Assembly (NCBI GenBank): GCA_049116495.1
Contig: JAGDYV010000036.1
Location: 1-64,000 of the forward strand
DNA length: 64,000 nt
Reading direction: 5' to 3'
From: CAJQQK01 sp049116495
GTDB taxonomy: Bacteria > Pseudomonadota > Alphaproteobacteria > Rhizobiales > Hyphomicrobiaceae
The notes below the pieces were generated by a model that had not been told where the DNA came from, searched no databases, and worked only from the letters and a program-made list of their open reading frames with translations. Position numbers and translations under genes: made by a program. Position 1 is the stretch's first letter, and each line of letters starts with the position of its first letter. Shown here piece after piece: positions 1 to 7,727 of the stretch.

Positions 1-591
1 CGCATCTTCCGCTCGCCCTTCGGTATGATGCTGCGGGCGATCAAGTCCAACCAGACCCGGATGAACTACACCGGCCTCAACCCCAAGCCCTACACCCTCG
101 CGGCCTTCGTGAGCTCGGGCATGTATGCCGGCCTTGCCGGTGGCCTTATGGCGGCGACCGATCCGTTGGCTGGTGCCGAACGGATGCAATGGACCGCGTC
201 GGGGGAGGTTGTCCTGATGACCATCCTCGGTGGAGCGGGTACACTGCTCGGGCCGGTTCTCGGTGCCGGGTTGATCAAATACTTCGAGAATATTTTCTCG
301 GCCTACAACGCCTCGATCCTCAATGGAATCTTCAGTTTTCTGCCAGAGGGCCTGCGCCACGGTGTCGTCGAGGTGTTCTCATTGTTTGTCGGCGAAGGCT
401 GGCACCTGACGCTCGGTCTGTTGTTCATGATTGTTGTGATCTTCCTGCCAGGCGGCTTGATGGAAGGCATCATGCGCCTGCTGCGGATCAAGGGAACGCC
501 GACATCAACGGGCATCGGCAACACGCCACAACGCGACATCGTTGCCGAAGGCGAAGTTGATTCCAGCCGCCCAACGCAGCCGGCCGAATAG
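1..591 (+). CDS. livM: Branched-chain amino acid ABC transporter permease (LivM), 3' part
   Basis: The gene enters from the left edge already open in frame 1; 196 residues are visible. Three hydrophobic helices can be seen (about residues 32-56, 73-95 and 137-160), the middle one with the glycine-rich run TILGGAGTLLGPVLGAG typical of LivM/LivH permeases, then a polar cytoplasmic tail of about 30 residues. LivM-type permeases form the membrane channel for leucine, isoleucine, valine and related substrates. The two ATPase genes follow directly (13-bp gap, then a 4-bp overlap), so this is one operon. The N-terminus and any periplasmic binding protein lie outside the window. The substrate is inferred from the family only. 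Confidence 0.92.
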   Translation, partial: RIFRSPFGMMLRAIKSNQTRMNYTGLNPKPYTLAAFVSSGMYAGLAGGLMAATDPLAGAERMQWTASGEVVLMTILGGAGTLLGPVLGAGLIKYFENIFSAYNASILNGIFSFLPEGLRHGVVEVFSLFVGEGWHLTLGLLFMIVVIFLPGGLMEGIMRLLRIKGTPTSTGIGNTPQRDIVAEGEVDSSRPTQPAE

Positions 592-604
592 GAGAAGCAG
601 GCAG

Positions 605-1369
605 ATGGAAGATATCGTTCTCCATATCGACGACGTCCACAAAAGCTTCGCCGGCCTGCATGCGCTCTCCGACGTCAATCTTGACATTCGCCAGGGTGAA
701 ACCCACGCGATCATCGGGCCGAACGGTGCAGGGAAATCAACGCTGCTCAATGTTTGCATCGGCCGCCTTGAGCCGAGCCGGGGCAAGGTGATGTTCGAGG
801 GCGGTACGGAACTTACCGGCAAGCAGCCGCACGAGATCAATCAACTTGGCGTCGTGCGCGTGTTCCAGACACCAGAGATCTTTGAAGATCTCACCGTGCT
901 CGAGAACGTCATGATCCCGATGCTGTCAAAACGGGATGGCGCCTTCAGCCTCAATTTCCTGAGCCGGCTCGATGATCAAGGCAGCCTCGAGGAAGAGGCC
1001 AAGCAGATGCTTGTCGACCTGGGAATGGGCGAGCATTTCCAGCATCTGACGAGCGCGCTCTCACGCGGCGACAAGCGCCGACTCGAACTCGCCATGGGCC
1101 TTGTTCAGCACCCGAAGCTGTTGCTGCTCGATGAGCCGACCGCCGGTATGGCGCGTGCCGACACCAACGCGACGATCGAACTGCTCGGGCGCATCAAGCA
1201 GCGCGGCCTGACGATCGTGATCATCGAACACGATATGCATGTCGTGTTCTCTCTGGCTGACCGCATTACGGTTCTCGCCGGTGGGCGCGTCATTGCGCAA
1301 GGAACGCCGGACGAGATCAAAGGCAACCCGAAGGTCGTCGAAGCCTATCTCGGTGAGGAGCAGGTATGA
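605..1369 (+). CDS. livG: Branched-chain amino acid ABC transporter ATP-binding protein LivG
   Basis: 254-residue ABC ATPase. Walker A GPNGAGKST lies at about residues 38-46, the signature LSRGDKRRLEL near 152, Walker B LLLLDEPTAG near 172 and the switch histidine in IIEHDMHVVF near 208. The signature reads LSRGD rather than the usual LSxGx, a pattern seen in some LivG proteins. I chose ATG 605 because GGAGAA lies 8-14 bases upstream and the homologous N-terminus starts here; the open frame continues 21 codons further back into livM. It powers import together with LivF on the inner face of the membrane. Confidence 0.93.
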   Translation: MEDIVLHIDDVHKSFAGLHALSDVNLDIRQGETHAIIGPNGAGKSTLLNVCIGRLEPSRGKVMFEGGTELTGKQPHEINQLGVVRVFQTPEIFEDLTVLENVMIPMLSKRDGAFSLNFLSRLDDQGSLEEEAKQMLVDLGMGEHFQHLTSALSRGDKRRLELAMGLVQHPKLLLLDEPTAGMARADTNATIELLGRIKQRGLTIVIIEHDMHVVFSLADRITVLAGGRVIAQGTPDEIKGNPKVVEAYLGEEQV

Positions 1370-2118
1370 GCACGGAAACGATCGAACGCGCAGCCGGCGA
1401 CCAGCAAGCGGCGCCAGCTTTTTTTTCCTGCCGTGGGCTGCAGGCCTATTACGGCGACAGCTACATTGTCCAGAACGTATCGTTCGACATCGCGGAAGGT
1501 CAGATCCTCGCTCTTCTCGGGCGCAACGGTGCCGGTAAGACTTCGACGTTGCGTGCCATCGCGCGCGCGTCGACTCCGGAGTTGCGTGCCGGCGAAGTCT
1601 ATCTCGACGGCGTCGCGCTGCATGGCAAAGCCAACTACGTCGCGGCCGGCCACGGCATCCAGCTGGTGCAGGAAGACCGGCGTATCATTCAAGGGCTAAC
1701 CGTCGAAGAGAACCTCCAACTGGCGCAGATCTCGGGCGAGAATGGCTGGTCGTTCGAACGGATTTTCGAACTGTTTCCACGACTTGCCGAACGGCGCAAG
1801 CAGGAAGGCACGACGATGTCGGGTGGCGAACAGCAGATGCTGGCGATTGCGCGTGCGCTTGCCCGTGACGTCAAATTGCTACTGCTCGATGAACCGTACG
1901 AGGGGCTTGCCCCGGTCGTGCGCCAGGACATCGCCAAGGCGCTCAACGAGGTTCGCAGCGCTGGCATTACCAGCATCATCGTCGAGCAGAACGCGGTCGC
2001 AGCGCTGAAAATATCGGACCGCGCCGTCATTCTCGATACCGGCGAAGTTGTCTACGATGGTTCGGCCCAGCATGTCCTCGACAACGAGGAATTGATGCAC
2101 AAGTACCTGGCGATCTAA
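1366..2118 (+). CDS. livF: Branched-chain amino acid ABC transporter ATP-binding protein LivF
   Basis: 250-residue ABC ATPase overlapping livG by 4 bp (ATGA), so translationally coupled. Walker A GRNGAGKTS is near residue 52, the signature MSGGEQQMLAIARAL near 151, Walker B LLLLDEPYEG near 171, followed by the LAPVV motif typical of LivF. An unusual 20-residue N-terminal extension precedes the conserved core. It forms the second nucleotide-binding subunit of the Liv importer. It is the last gene of the operon; the next gene faces it on the minus strand. Confidence 0.93.
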   Translation: MSTETIERAAGDQQAAPAFFSCRGLQAYYGDSYIVQNVSFDIAEGQILALLGRNGAGKTSTLRAIARASTPELRAGEVYLDGVALHGKANYVAAGHGIQLVQEDRRIIQGLTVEENLQLAQISGENGWSFERIFELFPRLAERRKQEGTTMSGGEQQMLAIARALARDVKLLLLDEPYEGLAPVVRQDIAKALNEVRSAGITSIIVEQNAVAALKISDRAVILDTGEVVYDGSAQHVLDNEELMHKYLAI

Positions 2119-2179
2119 AGATCCGGTGGGCAATGACATACGGACGACGGGACGTGGCGGTCGTGGCCACAGACCATGA

Positions 2180-2365
2180 TTAGGCGGGGGGAGCCGGCGG
2201 GCGTCGTCTCGCGATTATGTGACAGACGAGTGCGACCACGAACAGAACAATGAATACCCAGAAAATCAACTGGTGCAGCACAATTGATGCACCCGTAAAC
2301 CCGCCGAATGCGATGGTCGCCGCGATCAAAGCAATTATCAAAAACGTTACGGCCAAGCTGAGCAT
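2180..2365 (-). CDS. DUF1328 (YtjA-type) small membrane protein
   Basis: 61 residues with two transmembrane helices (about 3-25 and 30-50) and a basic, proline-rich tail RRRPPAPPA. The N-terminal pattern MLSLAVTFLIIALIAATIAFGG matches the UPF0391/DUF1328 family of short inner-membrane proteins, whose function is not established. It converges with livF and is not in an operon with it. Confidence 0.82.
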   Translation of the reverse strand: MLSLAVTFLIIALIAATIAFGGFTGASIVLHQLIFWVFIVLFVVALVCHIIARRRPPAPPA

Positions 2366-2716
2366 CGCACATCTCCAGTTCGATCAGCACAGGCATTTTC
2401 GGGCGCCAAGTGCCGGCAAGTGCGCTCATCCGGCGTGACGGTTCATAGCGGCTCGGTCACTTGTAGGATGGCGAGAAACTGCTGCCTTTACGTTCGCCCG
2501 CAAGCCTCGACGTCCCAGCTCTCCATCACTGCCCCTATCCGCATGTCACTTCATTGACAGACATCAATCGCTGCCCGGACAGGCGAATTTGGTTGCGAGT
2601 GGTTCCCGCCGCGCTGCGACCCACCACTTGGTCTTGCACCCGAGTTGCCGCGGGAAGTGCTTCCGACTTCGGGCCCTGCGCTCTTGAGCCAAAAGGGTCG
2701 AACGGGCGAGGGGTGG
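2366..2716. other. Intergenic region without a recognisable gene
   Basis: About 350 bases between the DUF1328 gene (start at 2365) and the end of the formyltransferase gene. Open frames here are short, compositionally biased and overlap the neighbours. It must hold the promoter of the DUF1328 gene at its left end. I see no RNA gene, repeat or clear terminator. Confidence 0.5.
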
Positions 2717-3493
2717 TTATTGTGTGGTCGTCCGCCGTGAGAGTTCTTGCCGCTGGGCAAGAGAAGGCATGCTGAAATAGGTCGCGTCCTCTTTTTTTTG
2801 CGGACTGAATTCCTTTTCGTCGCGCCCGACGCCAACGACCGCGTTGACGATGTGCTCGCCCGCGATCGAGAATAGTTGACGTGTGACATCGTCGAGCGGC
2901 GCGTTGGGGTGCAACGGCACGCGAAACTGGTCGATGATCGCGCCGTTGTCGATGCGGCTATCGATGGCGTGGAACGTTATGCCGGTCTCGGCCTCACGGT
3001 GATAGAGCGCCCAAAACACTGGAGCGGGACCACGATATTTCGGCAGCAGCGACGGATGTACGTTGATCGCGGTCAGCCGCGGCACCTGCAGCAGATCGGG
3101 CTTGATGATCTCGCTTAAGGCGCATACGACGAACAGGTCCGGCTGCAACGTGCGCATGTATTGTAGGACGTCAGGTGAATTGACCGAAGTCACCTGCCGT
3201 ATCGGCAGATTGTTGTCCTCAGCATAGGTCCGGCTTGTGCTGGTGCCGCTGTTGCTGTCGGACGTCGGGGCGGCAAGCTTGGCCGCGATGCCGTTTGCTA
3301 CATTGCTTAACGTGCGTTTCAATCCGTGTTGACGGATTCGCGCTCGTAGGCGGCCAAGTGAGATGGGCACCCTGTTGTACAAGACGACTTGAAGGATCTC
3401 TACCTGTTCGGATTCGCTGAGCGCTTTCAGGACAGGCAGGCTCTCATGGGTGGTCGCATTGGTAAAGAAGACGATCCTGACTGGCTGGCTCAT
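2717..3493 (-). CDS. Methionyl-tRNA formyltransferase-like (formyl_trans_N) protein
   Basis: 258 residues. The core carries the formyltransferase signature NVHPSLLPKYRGPAP followed by ITFHAIDSRIDNGAII, which includes the catalytic Asn/His and downstream Asp used by 10-formyltetrahydrofolate-dependent transferases. I take ATG 3493 (MSQPVRIVFF) as start, because the fold begins there; the frame is open 50 codons further but that stretch has no family resemblance. It lacks the C-terminal Fmt domain and its context is not def-fmt, so it is probably a sugar-amine or small-molecule formyltransferase rather than the housekeeping Fmt. Substrate unknown. Confidence 0.8.
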   Translation of the reverse strand: MSQPVRIVFFTNATTHESLPVLKALSESEQVEILQVVLYNRVPISLGRLRARIRQHGLKRTLSNVANGIAAKLAAPTSDSNSGTSTSRTYAEDNNLPIRQVTSVNSPDVLQYMRTLQPDLFVVCALSEIIKPDLLQVPRLTAINVHPSLLPKYRGPAPVFWALYHREAETGITFHAIDSRIDNGAIIDQFRVPLHPNAPLDDVTRQLFSIAGEHIVNAVVGVGRDEKEFSPQKKEDATYFSMPSLAQRQELSRRTTTQ

Positions 3494-3975
3494 AGCGAGG
3501 TGTGGCTCACGTGTGAAGAAGGCAGCGGCAATATTACGGGCGAACGCCGGAAGTGCTGAGGTTAATAACGTTTCTTGCTTAGCAGCTACGTAGGCCTGTT
3601 CGGTTTGCCCGCTGTGTGCGAGCCTTTTCCCGTAACAGGTCATCGCCTTGCGGGCCGTCGCGGCGTTGCCATTTCATCAGCCAGATCGAGCGGGCCGAGC
3701 TTGTGTTTATCGATCACGGCACTCGTTTCGGGCATGGGTGTTGCTTTTCACGGCGTCGATTGGTCGTTTTGCAACAATCATTAAAATCAGTCACCTTCGG
3801 CTTGCGAAGCGATGTGCCAGATCACGTGTGGCGTCCGACGCATGATAGTCTTGAGCCAACAAACCAGAATTGGTTAGTCGATGCCGCCACCCGTCAACCT
3901 TGATCGCGAGTTTGGAGAGACGGGCGTTGACGTCCGGTGGAACGGTTCCAAACAAGCGCGATTGATGTATTCCGC
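3494..3975. other. Intergenic region between divergent genes
   Basis: About 480 bases separating the formyltransferase (minus) and the DMT transporter (plus). Overlapping short frames show no family resemblance. Promoters for both genes are expected here; no clear hairpin or repeat was seen. Confidence 0.4.
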
Positions 3976-4842
3976 ATGAGCGCTGCCCTCCCCAGCCTCC
4001 TTGCGCTCGCATCCGCTTTCCTGTTCGCGGTCTCCGCGCACGTCCAGAACATCGGATTGGACAGAAAGAACGCCGAGACAGCCACGCTTGTGATTCTCGT
4101 CACGACGGCCGCAATGTTCTGGCTAGCAGCTCCGGTCTTTGTCGAAACGACCAACTGGTGGAGCCAGGGAACACTATTGTTTGCCGCCGCCGGTTTGCTT
4201 CGGCCGACACTTTCGGCCTCGCTCTGGACACATGGCATCCGCCTGCTCGGACCAACATTGAACTCCGGCATCGGCGCCATCGGGCCGATTTTCACCGCCA
4301 TCGCCGCCTACGTCATTGTTGGAGAGAGGATGACGTTGCCGATCGCCATCGGAACGGCGGCAGTCGCAGGCGGCATTTTCGTGTCATCATATCGCGGCAA
4401 GAGCGGTGCAAAGTCATGGCCTTGGTGGGCGATCTTGTTGCCGATGGCGGCCGAACTTCTGCGTGCCATCGCGCATTCAGTTACCAAGATTGGGTTTGAT
4501 GATGTGCCTGATCCATTCTTTGCAGCTCTCGTGGCCACAACCGTTGGTGCCGTCACGCTGACGATCCGCTTCCTGGTGGAGGGCCGAAAGCCGGAGTTCC
4601 AGACGCATAGCATGAAGTGGTTCATCCTGACCGGGCTCATTACCAGCGTTGCATTTTTCATTCTCAACGTCGCGCTGGAAATAGGAAAAGTCATTACCGT
4701 GATCCCGATCGTCGCGATCTCTCCCGTTTTCGCGATGCTGCTCGGCCTGTTTGTTTTTGACAAGGAAACCATCACCTGGCGCACAATCTTAACGATTGCA
4801 CTCGTAGTGCCGGGTGTTGTTCTGGTCAGCCTGTCGCAATGA
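3976..4842 (+). CDS. EamA/DMT-superfamily transporter
   Basis: 288 residues, almost entirely hydrophobic, with about ten membrane helices arranged as two EamA repeats. The first half ends near the motif GPIFTAIAAYVIVGERMT and the second near SPVFAMLLGLFVFDKETITW, the repeated pre-helix glutamate/lysine pattern of drug/metabolite transporters. ATG 3976 was chosen because the hydrophobic helix begins 8 residues later. Such proteins usually export metabolites or drugs through the inner membrane; the substrate cannot be read from sequence. Confidence 0.85.
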   Translation: MSAALPSLLALASAFLFAVSAHVQNIGLDRKNAETATLVILVTTAAMFWLAAPVFVETTNWWSQGTLLFAAAGLLRPTLSASLWTHGIRLLGPTLNSGIGAIGPIFTAIAAYVIVGERMTLPIAIGTAAVAGGIFVSSYRGKSGAKSWPWWAILLPMAAELLRAIAHSVTKIGFDDVPDPFFAALVATTVGAVTLTIRFLVEGRKPEFQTHSMKWFILTGLITSVAFFILNVALEIGKVITVIPIVAISPVFAMLLGLFVFDKETITWRTILTIALVVPGVVLVSLSQ

Positions 4843-4855
4843 GGTCAGGCGTTCG

Positions 4856-4878
4856 CGTTGCCGGCGAGCGGGGCAACG
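4856..4878. terminator. Possible bidirectional terminator hairpin
   Basis: CGTTGCC (4856-4862) and GGCAACG (4872-4878) form a perfect 7-bp stem with a 9-base loop between two convergent genes. No strong T-run follows on the plus strand, so termination strength is uncertain. Confidence 0.35.
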
Positions 4879-6918
4879 TTATGCTGCGACGTTGGGTGCT
4901 TTTCTTTTCTGAGAAATGGCTTCGATGAGATCTGGCACCTCGCTTGCCGGTTTGGCTGCGCTGTAGAAGTATCCCTGGATCTCACAGACACCTTCACTTT
5001 GCAAAATCTCTAGCTGATCCAGCTGCTCAACGCCTTCCGCCGTCGTTTTCAAGCCAAGATCGCTGCTGAGTTGCAGCACGGCTCGGACGATGGAGCGGGC
5101 ATCATCCTCTTGAGCAATCCTGCCCACAAAAGATCGGTCGACTTTGACCTTGTCGAATGGAAAGTTCTGCAAGTGACTCAGAGAAGAGTATCCGGTTCCA
5201 AAGTCGTCGAGTGATATCCTAATGCCAAGCGCGCGCAGTTGGGTTAGGATTTTGGCGGCCTGCTTTGAATCTTGCATCAGGCTTGTTTCGGTAATTTCAA
5301 GCTCAAGCCGGTTTGGCGCCAATCCAGTTTCGCTCAGCACCGTTTGCACCACGCGGCACAAATTGACATCTTTGAATTGCTGCGGCGATAGATTGACCGC
5401 AATGCTGATCGCTTCCGGCCATTGCATCGCATCGCGGCATGCTGTGCGCAGCACTCTTTCCCCTATCTCCCCGATGAAGCCGATTTCCTCGGCAAGCGGT
5501 ATGAAGTCCGCCGGTGAAATAGATCCCTTGGTTGGATGCGACCAGCGCACGAGTGCCTCGAAACCGGTGACCTGACCAACTTTGGGGTCGACCAGCGGCT
5601 GGTAGTGGACTTCCAGCTGATCAAGCGCGAGAGCGGACCGCAGGTCCAACTCCATCTCTCGTCTGGCCTGCATTTCTTCGTCCATCGCGGCTTCGAAGAA
5701 CCGGTAGGTAGCGCGGCCTTCTGACTTTGCCCGGTAGAGAGCCAGGTCGCCGTTTTTGATAAGCTGCTCGGATCTTTCTCCGTCAAGCGGGGCGATCGCG
5801 ATCCCGATACTGGTGTTGGTTACGACAACATGACCATCGATCTCGAATGGCTGCTTCAGCAATTCGATAATGCGTCCCGCCAATCGTGCCGGCGCATTTG
5901 GATCTTCCAAACCCGACTGGATGACGGCGAACTCATCACCACCCAGTCTGGCGAGGGTGTCAGTTTCTCTCGTTTGCGACTGAATGCGCTCGGCGACAGC
6001 CTGAAGCAGCTTGTCCCCTACAGGATGGCCCAAGGTGTCGTTGACAGATTTGAACCGGTCCAGATCCATGCACAGCACGGCAACAGGCTCTCCGCGCCTT
6101 GACCGAGCCATTGCCTGATCCAGACGCATGTTGAAGAGCAGCCTGTTGGGAAGTCCAGTCAGCGAGTCGTGGTGGGCCATGTGCTGCATGTCGACTTGCG
6201 ATTGGACGATATCTTCGACCATACCGCGACCACGTCGCGCGCCGATTGCGACGCACGTCGCCAAGGCAAGGATTGCCAGCATTTTTTCCGTTTCGGCCCC
6301 GACCAGTAGCACATTGCGCACCAAGTACTGCTCGTATTGCGTGACAACCACCAATCCAGGTGTCAGGAAATGCGCCAGACAGATCGCGCCGACCCACGCC
6401 ACGACAATTGTCAAACCGGATATCATGACAGCCTTGAAACTGAAACGCAGAGCACGCATGCCAACGAACGTGAATAGGAATGCGATGGTGGGAGATTTCA
6501 AACTGGCTTCAGGGGGAATATTGTAGGCAGTGCCGAAGGCCCAGATGGTGGCCACGAGAAGGCAACCGTCAAATACGGTCAATGCCGAGAAGTAATTGTC
6601 CTTGAATTCTGCTTTTTTGACGAGACGGATACGAACCAGAGATGAGATTGTCAGTGCTGATAGAAGTGCTACGACCAAGAAACTGTAGGACTCAAAATTG
6701 TGGCGGACTGCCGAAATCAGGTGAAGTGAGAGGATGAAGACGGCGATCCCTGCCTGCGCAAAACCGATGGACATTTCGCCCACTCGATCGTGTCGCTCGA
6801 TTGCGTCATCAACAATATGGTTGGTACTCGACCGTTCAATCTGGTTGTTGCGCTCGGCGCCGATGCTCCGCAAACCATCCAGTGCTTTTGCGATCCTCGA
6901 CAAGTCCGGACAGAACAT
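4879..6918 (-). CDS. Membrane-bound diguanylate cyclase/phosphodiesterase (GGDEF-EAL)
   Basis: About 679 residues. An N-terminal region with some six membrane helices (roughly residues 45-230) is followed by a GGDEF domain (ARLGGDEF near 325) with an intact RxxD inhibitory site (RETD five residues before GGDEF), then an EAL domain (FEALVRW near 453; DDFGTGYSSL and the EGVE motif also present). Both active sites look complete, so it could make or degrade c-di-GMP. ATG 6918 is preferred to ATG 6927 because AAGGG lies 9 bases before 6918 but abuts 6927. It is divergent from a second GGDEF-EAL gene and shares a 55-bp upstream element with it. Confidence 0.92.
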   Translation of the reverse strand: MFCPDLSRIAKALDGLRSIGAERNNQIERSSTNHIVDDAIERHDRVGEMSIGFAQAGIAVFILSLHLISAVRHNFESYSFLVVALLSALTISSLVRIRLVKKAEFKDNYFSALTVFDGCLLVATIWAFGTAYNIPPEASLKSPTIAFLFTFVGMRALRFSFKAVMISGLTIVVAWVGAICLAHFLTPGLVVVTQYEQYLVRNVLLVGAETEKMLAILALATCVAIGARRGRGMVEDIVQSQVDMQHMAHHDSLTGLPNRLLFNMRLDQAMARSRRGEPVAVLCMDLDRFKSVNDTLGHPVGDKLLQAVAERIQSQTRETDTLARLGGDEFAVIQSGLEDPNAPARLAGRIIELLKQPFEIDGHVVVTNTSIGIAIAPLDGERSEQLIKNGDLALYRAKSEGRATYRFFEAAMDEEMQARREMELDLRSALALDQLEVHYQPLVDPKVGQVTGFEALVRWSHPTKGSISPADFIPLAEEIGFIGEIGERVLRTACRDAMQWPEAISIAVNLSPQQFKDVNLCRVVQTVLSETGLAPNRLELEITETSLMQDSKQAAKILTQLRALGIRISLDDFGTGYSSLSHLQNFPFDKVKVDRSFVGRIAQEDDARSIVRAVLQLSSDLGLKTTAEGVEQLDQLEILQSEGVCEIQGYFYSAAKPASEVPDLIEAISQKRKAPNVAA

Positions 6919-7014
6919 ACTTCGCATCCCTTAGCCTGCGGACGTCAGAGAACCTGATCGTTTGACCGGTTCGTTGCTGCGCGAAACACTGCATGCAACG
7001 ATACTGCTGACGAG

Positions 7015-7069
7015 TATTCGATGTGGAGACAGGCCGCTGACCGGCAATAGGCACGCGAAATCATTTCGC
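7015..7069 (-). repeat. 55-bp upstream element, copy 1 (inverted relative to copy 2)
   Basis: Matches the reverse complement of 7480-7534 at 51 of 55 positions by hand alignment. Read in the direction of the minus-strand GGDEF-EAL gene it begins with the perfect palindrome GCGAAAT-G-ATTTCGC and ends about 95 bases before the start codon. It contains CCGGTCAGCGG and CTGTCTCCACATCGAATA blocks. Confidence 0.85.
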
Positions 7070-7479
7070 TGCATTGGAGTTGCCGACGATGCGAAATCGA
7101 TCATCGCAGAAATTCCGATGAGGTTTATAAACTGAGCGCGATGAAAATCGCGTTACTGGACAATATCGCCTTTAGTCTTGGTCAATAATTTATTAAGCGG
7201 AACCTCGATTTGAACGATTTTGTAGTTGCTTTCAATATTGAGGAGCGGTTTTGCGGCTTGCATCGAAACCAGGTGATCTGGTGCGGTGATTATGCCGGGT
7301 CACGAATTCGTCCAGCTTACCGCGGTCACATTGGGGCAGTGCTTCATGAAACCTTTAGCAAGGATCGAGCGCAATTTTTCTGGGTTAAGAAATATTCATC
7401 GTACTCATTGTAAAAACAATGCGGGAATCTCTCCGTCGCTCGACGTTGCGCTTGCTTGCCGTCGAACCGTATGAACGCC

Positions 7480-7534
7480 GCGAAATGAATTCGCGCGCCT
7501 ACTGCCGGTCACCGGCCTGTCTCCACATCGAATA
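7480..7534 (+). repeat. 55-bp upstream element, copy 2
   Basis: Same element as 7015-7069, in the same orientation relative to its own gene (plus strand). It has GCGAAAT-G-AATTCGC (one mismatch in the dyad) and a perfect dyad CCGGT-C-ACCGG. It lies 193 bases before ATG 7728. Having one copy in front of each of two related genes suggests a common operator or promoter, or duplication of gene plus leader. Confidence 0.85.
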
Positions 7535-7727
7535 GAAAAAGTAACGACGCGCTCATTCGGTGCGCGTGCCTTACTGGATTTCAGGGCCGGCTATTGACCA
7601 ATATTGAAGATACCAAGAAGGCCAGGCAACAGCTGTGCACCGGCGTGGCAGCCGTTGTTGTTTGGTTTGCATTCTCTTTGTCTTCGCTAACCTATTTCGA
7701 GTGGGAAGCAGGTTGGAGGGCAATTCT

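Larger units (their letters stand above)
6928..7727. other. Shared 800-bp upstream region of two GGDEF-EAL genes
   Basis: No convincing coding sequence. It contains the two arms of a 55-bp inverted repeat (7015-7069 and 7480-7534) and, between them, a hairpin at 7137-7152 (CGCGAT-GAAA-ATCGCG). The length is unusual for a window whose gaps are otherwise mostly short, which suggests a regulatory role. Confidence 0.6.

Noticed and set aside
7210..7474. Short frames between the two 55-bp arms
   Set aside because: Short, with unlikely composition and no RBS; the region is better explained as regulatory.
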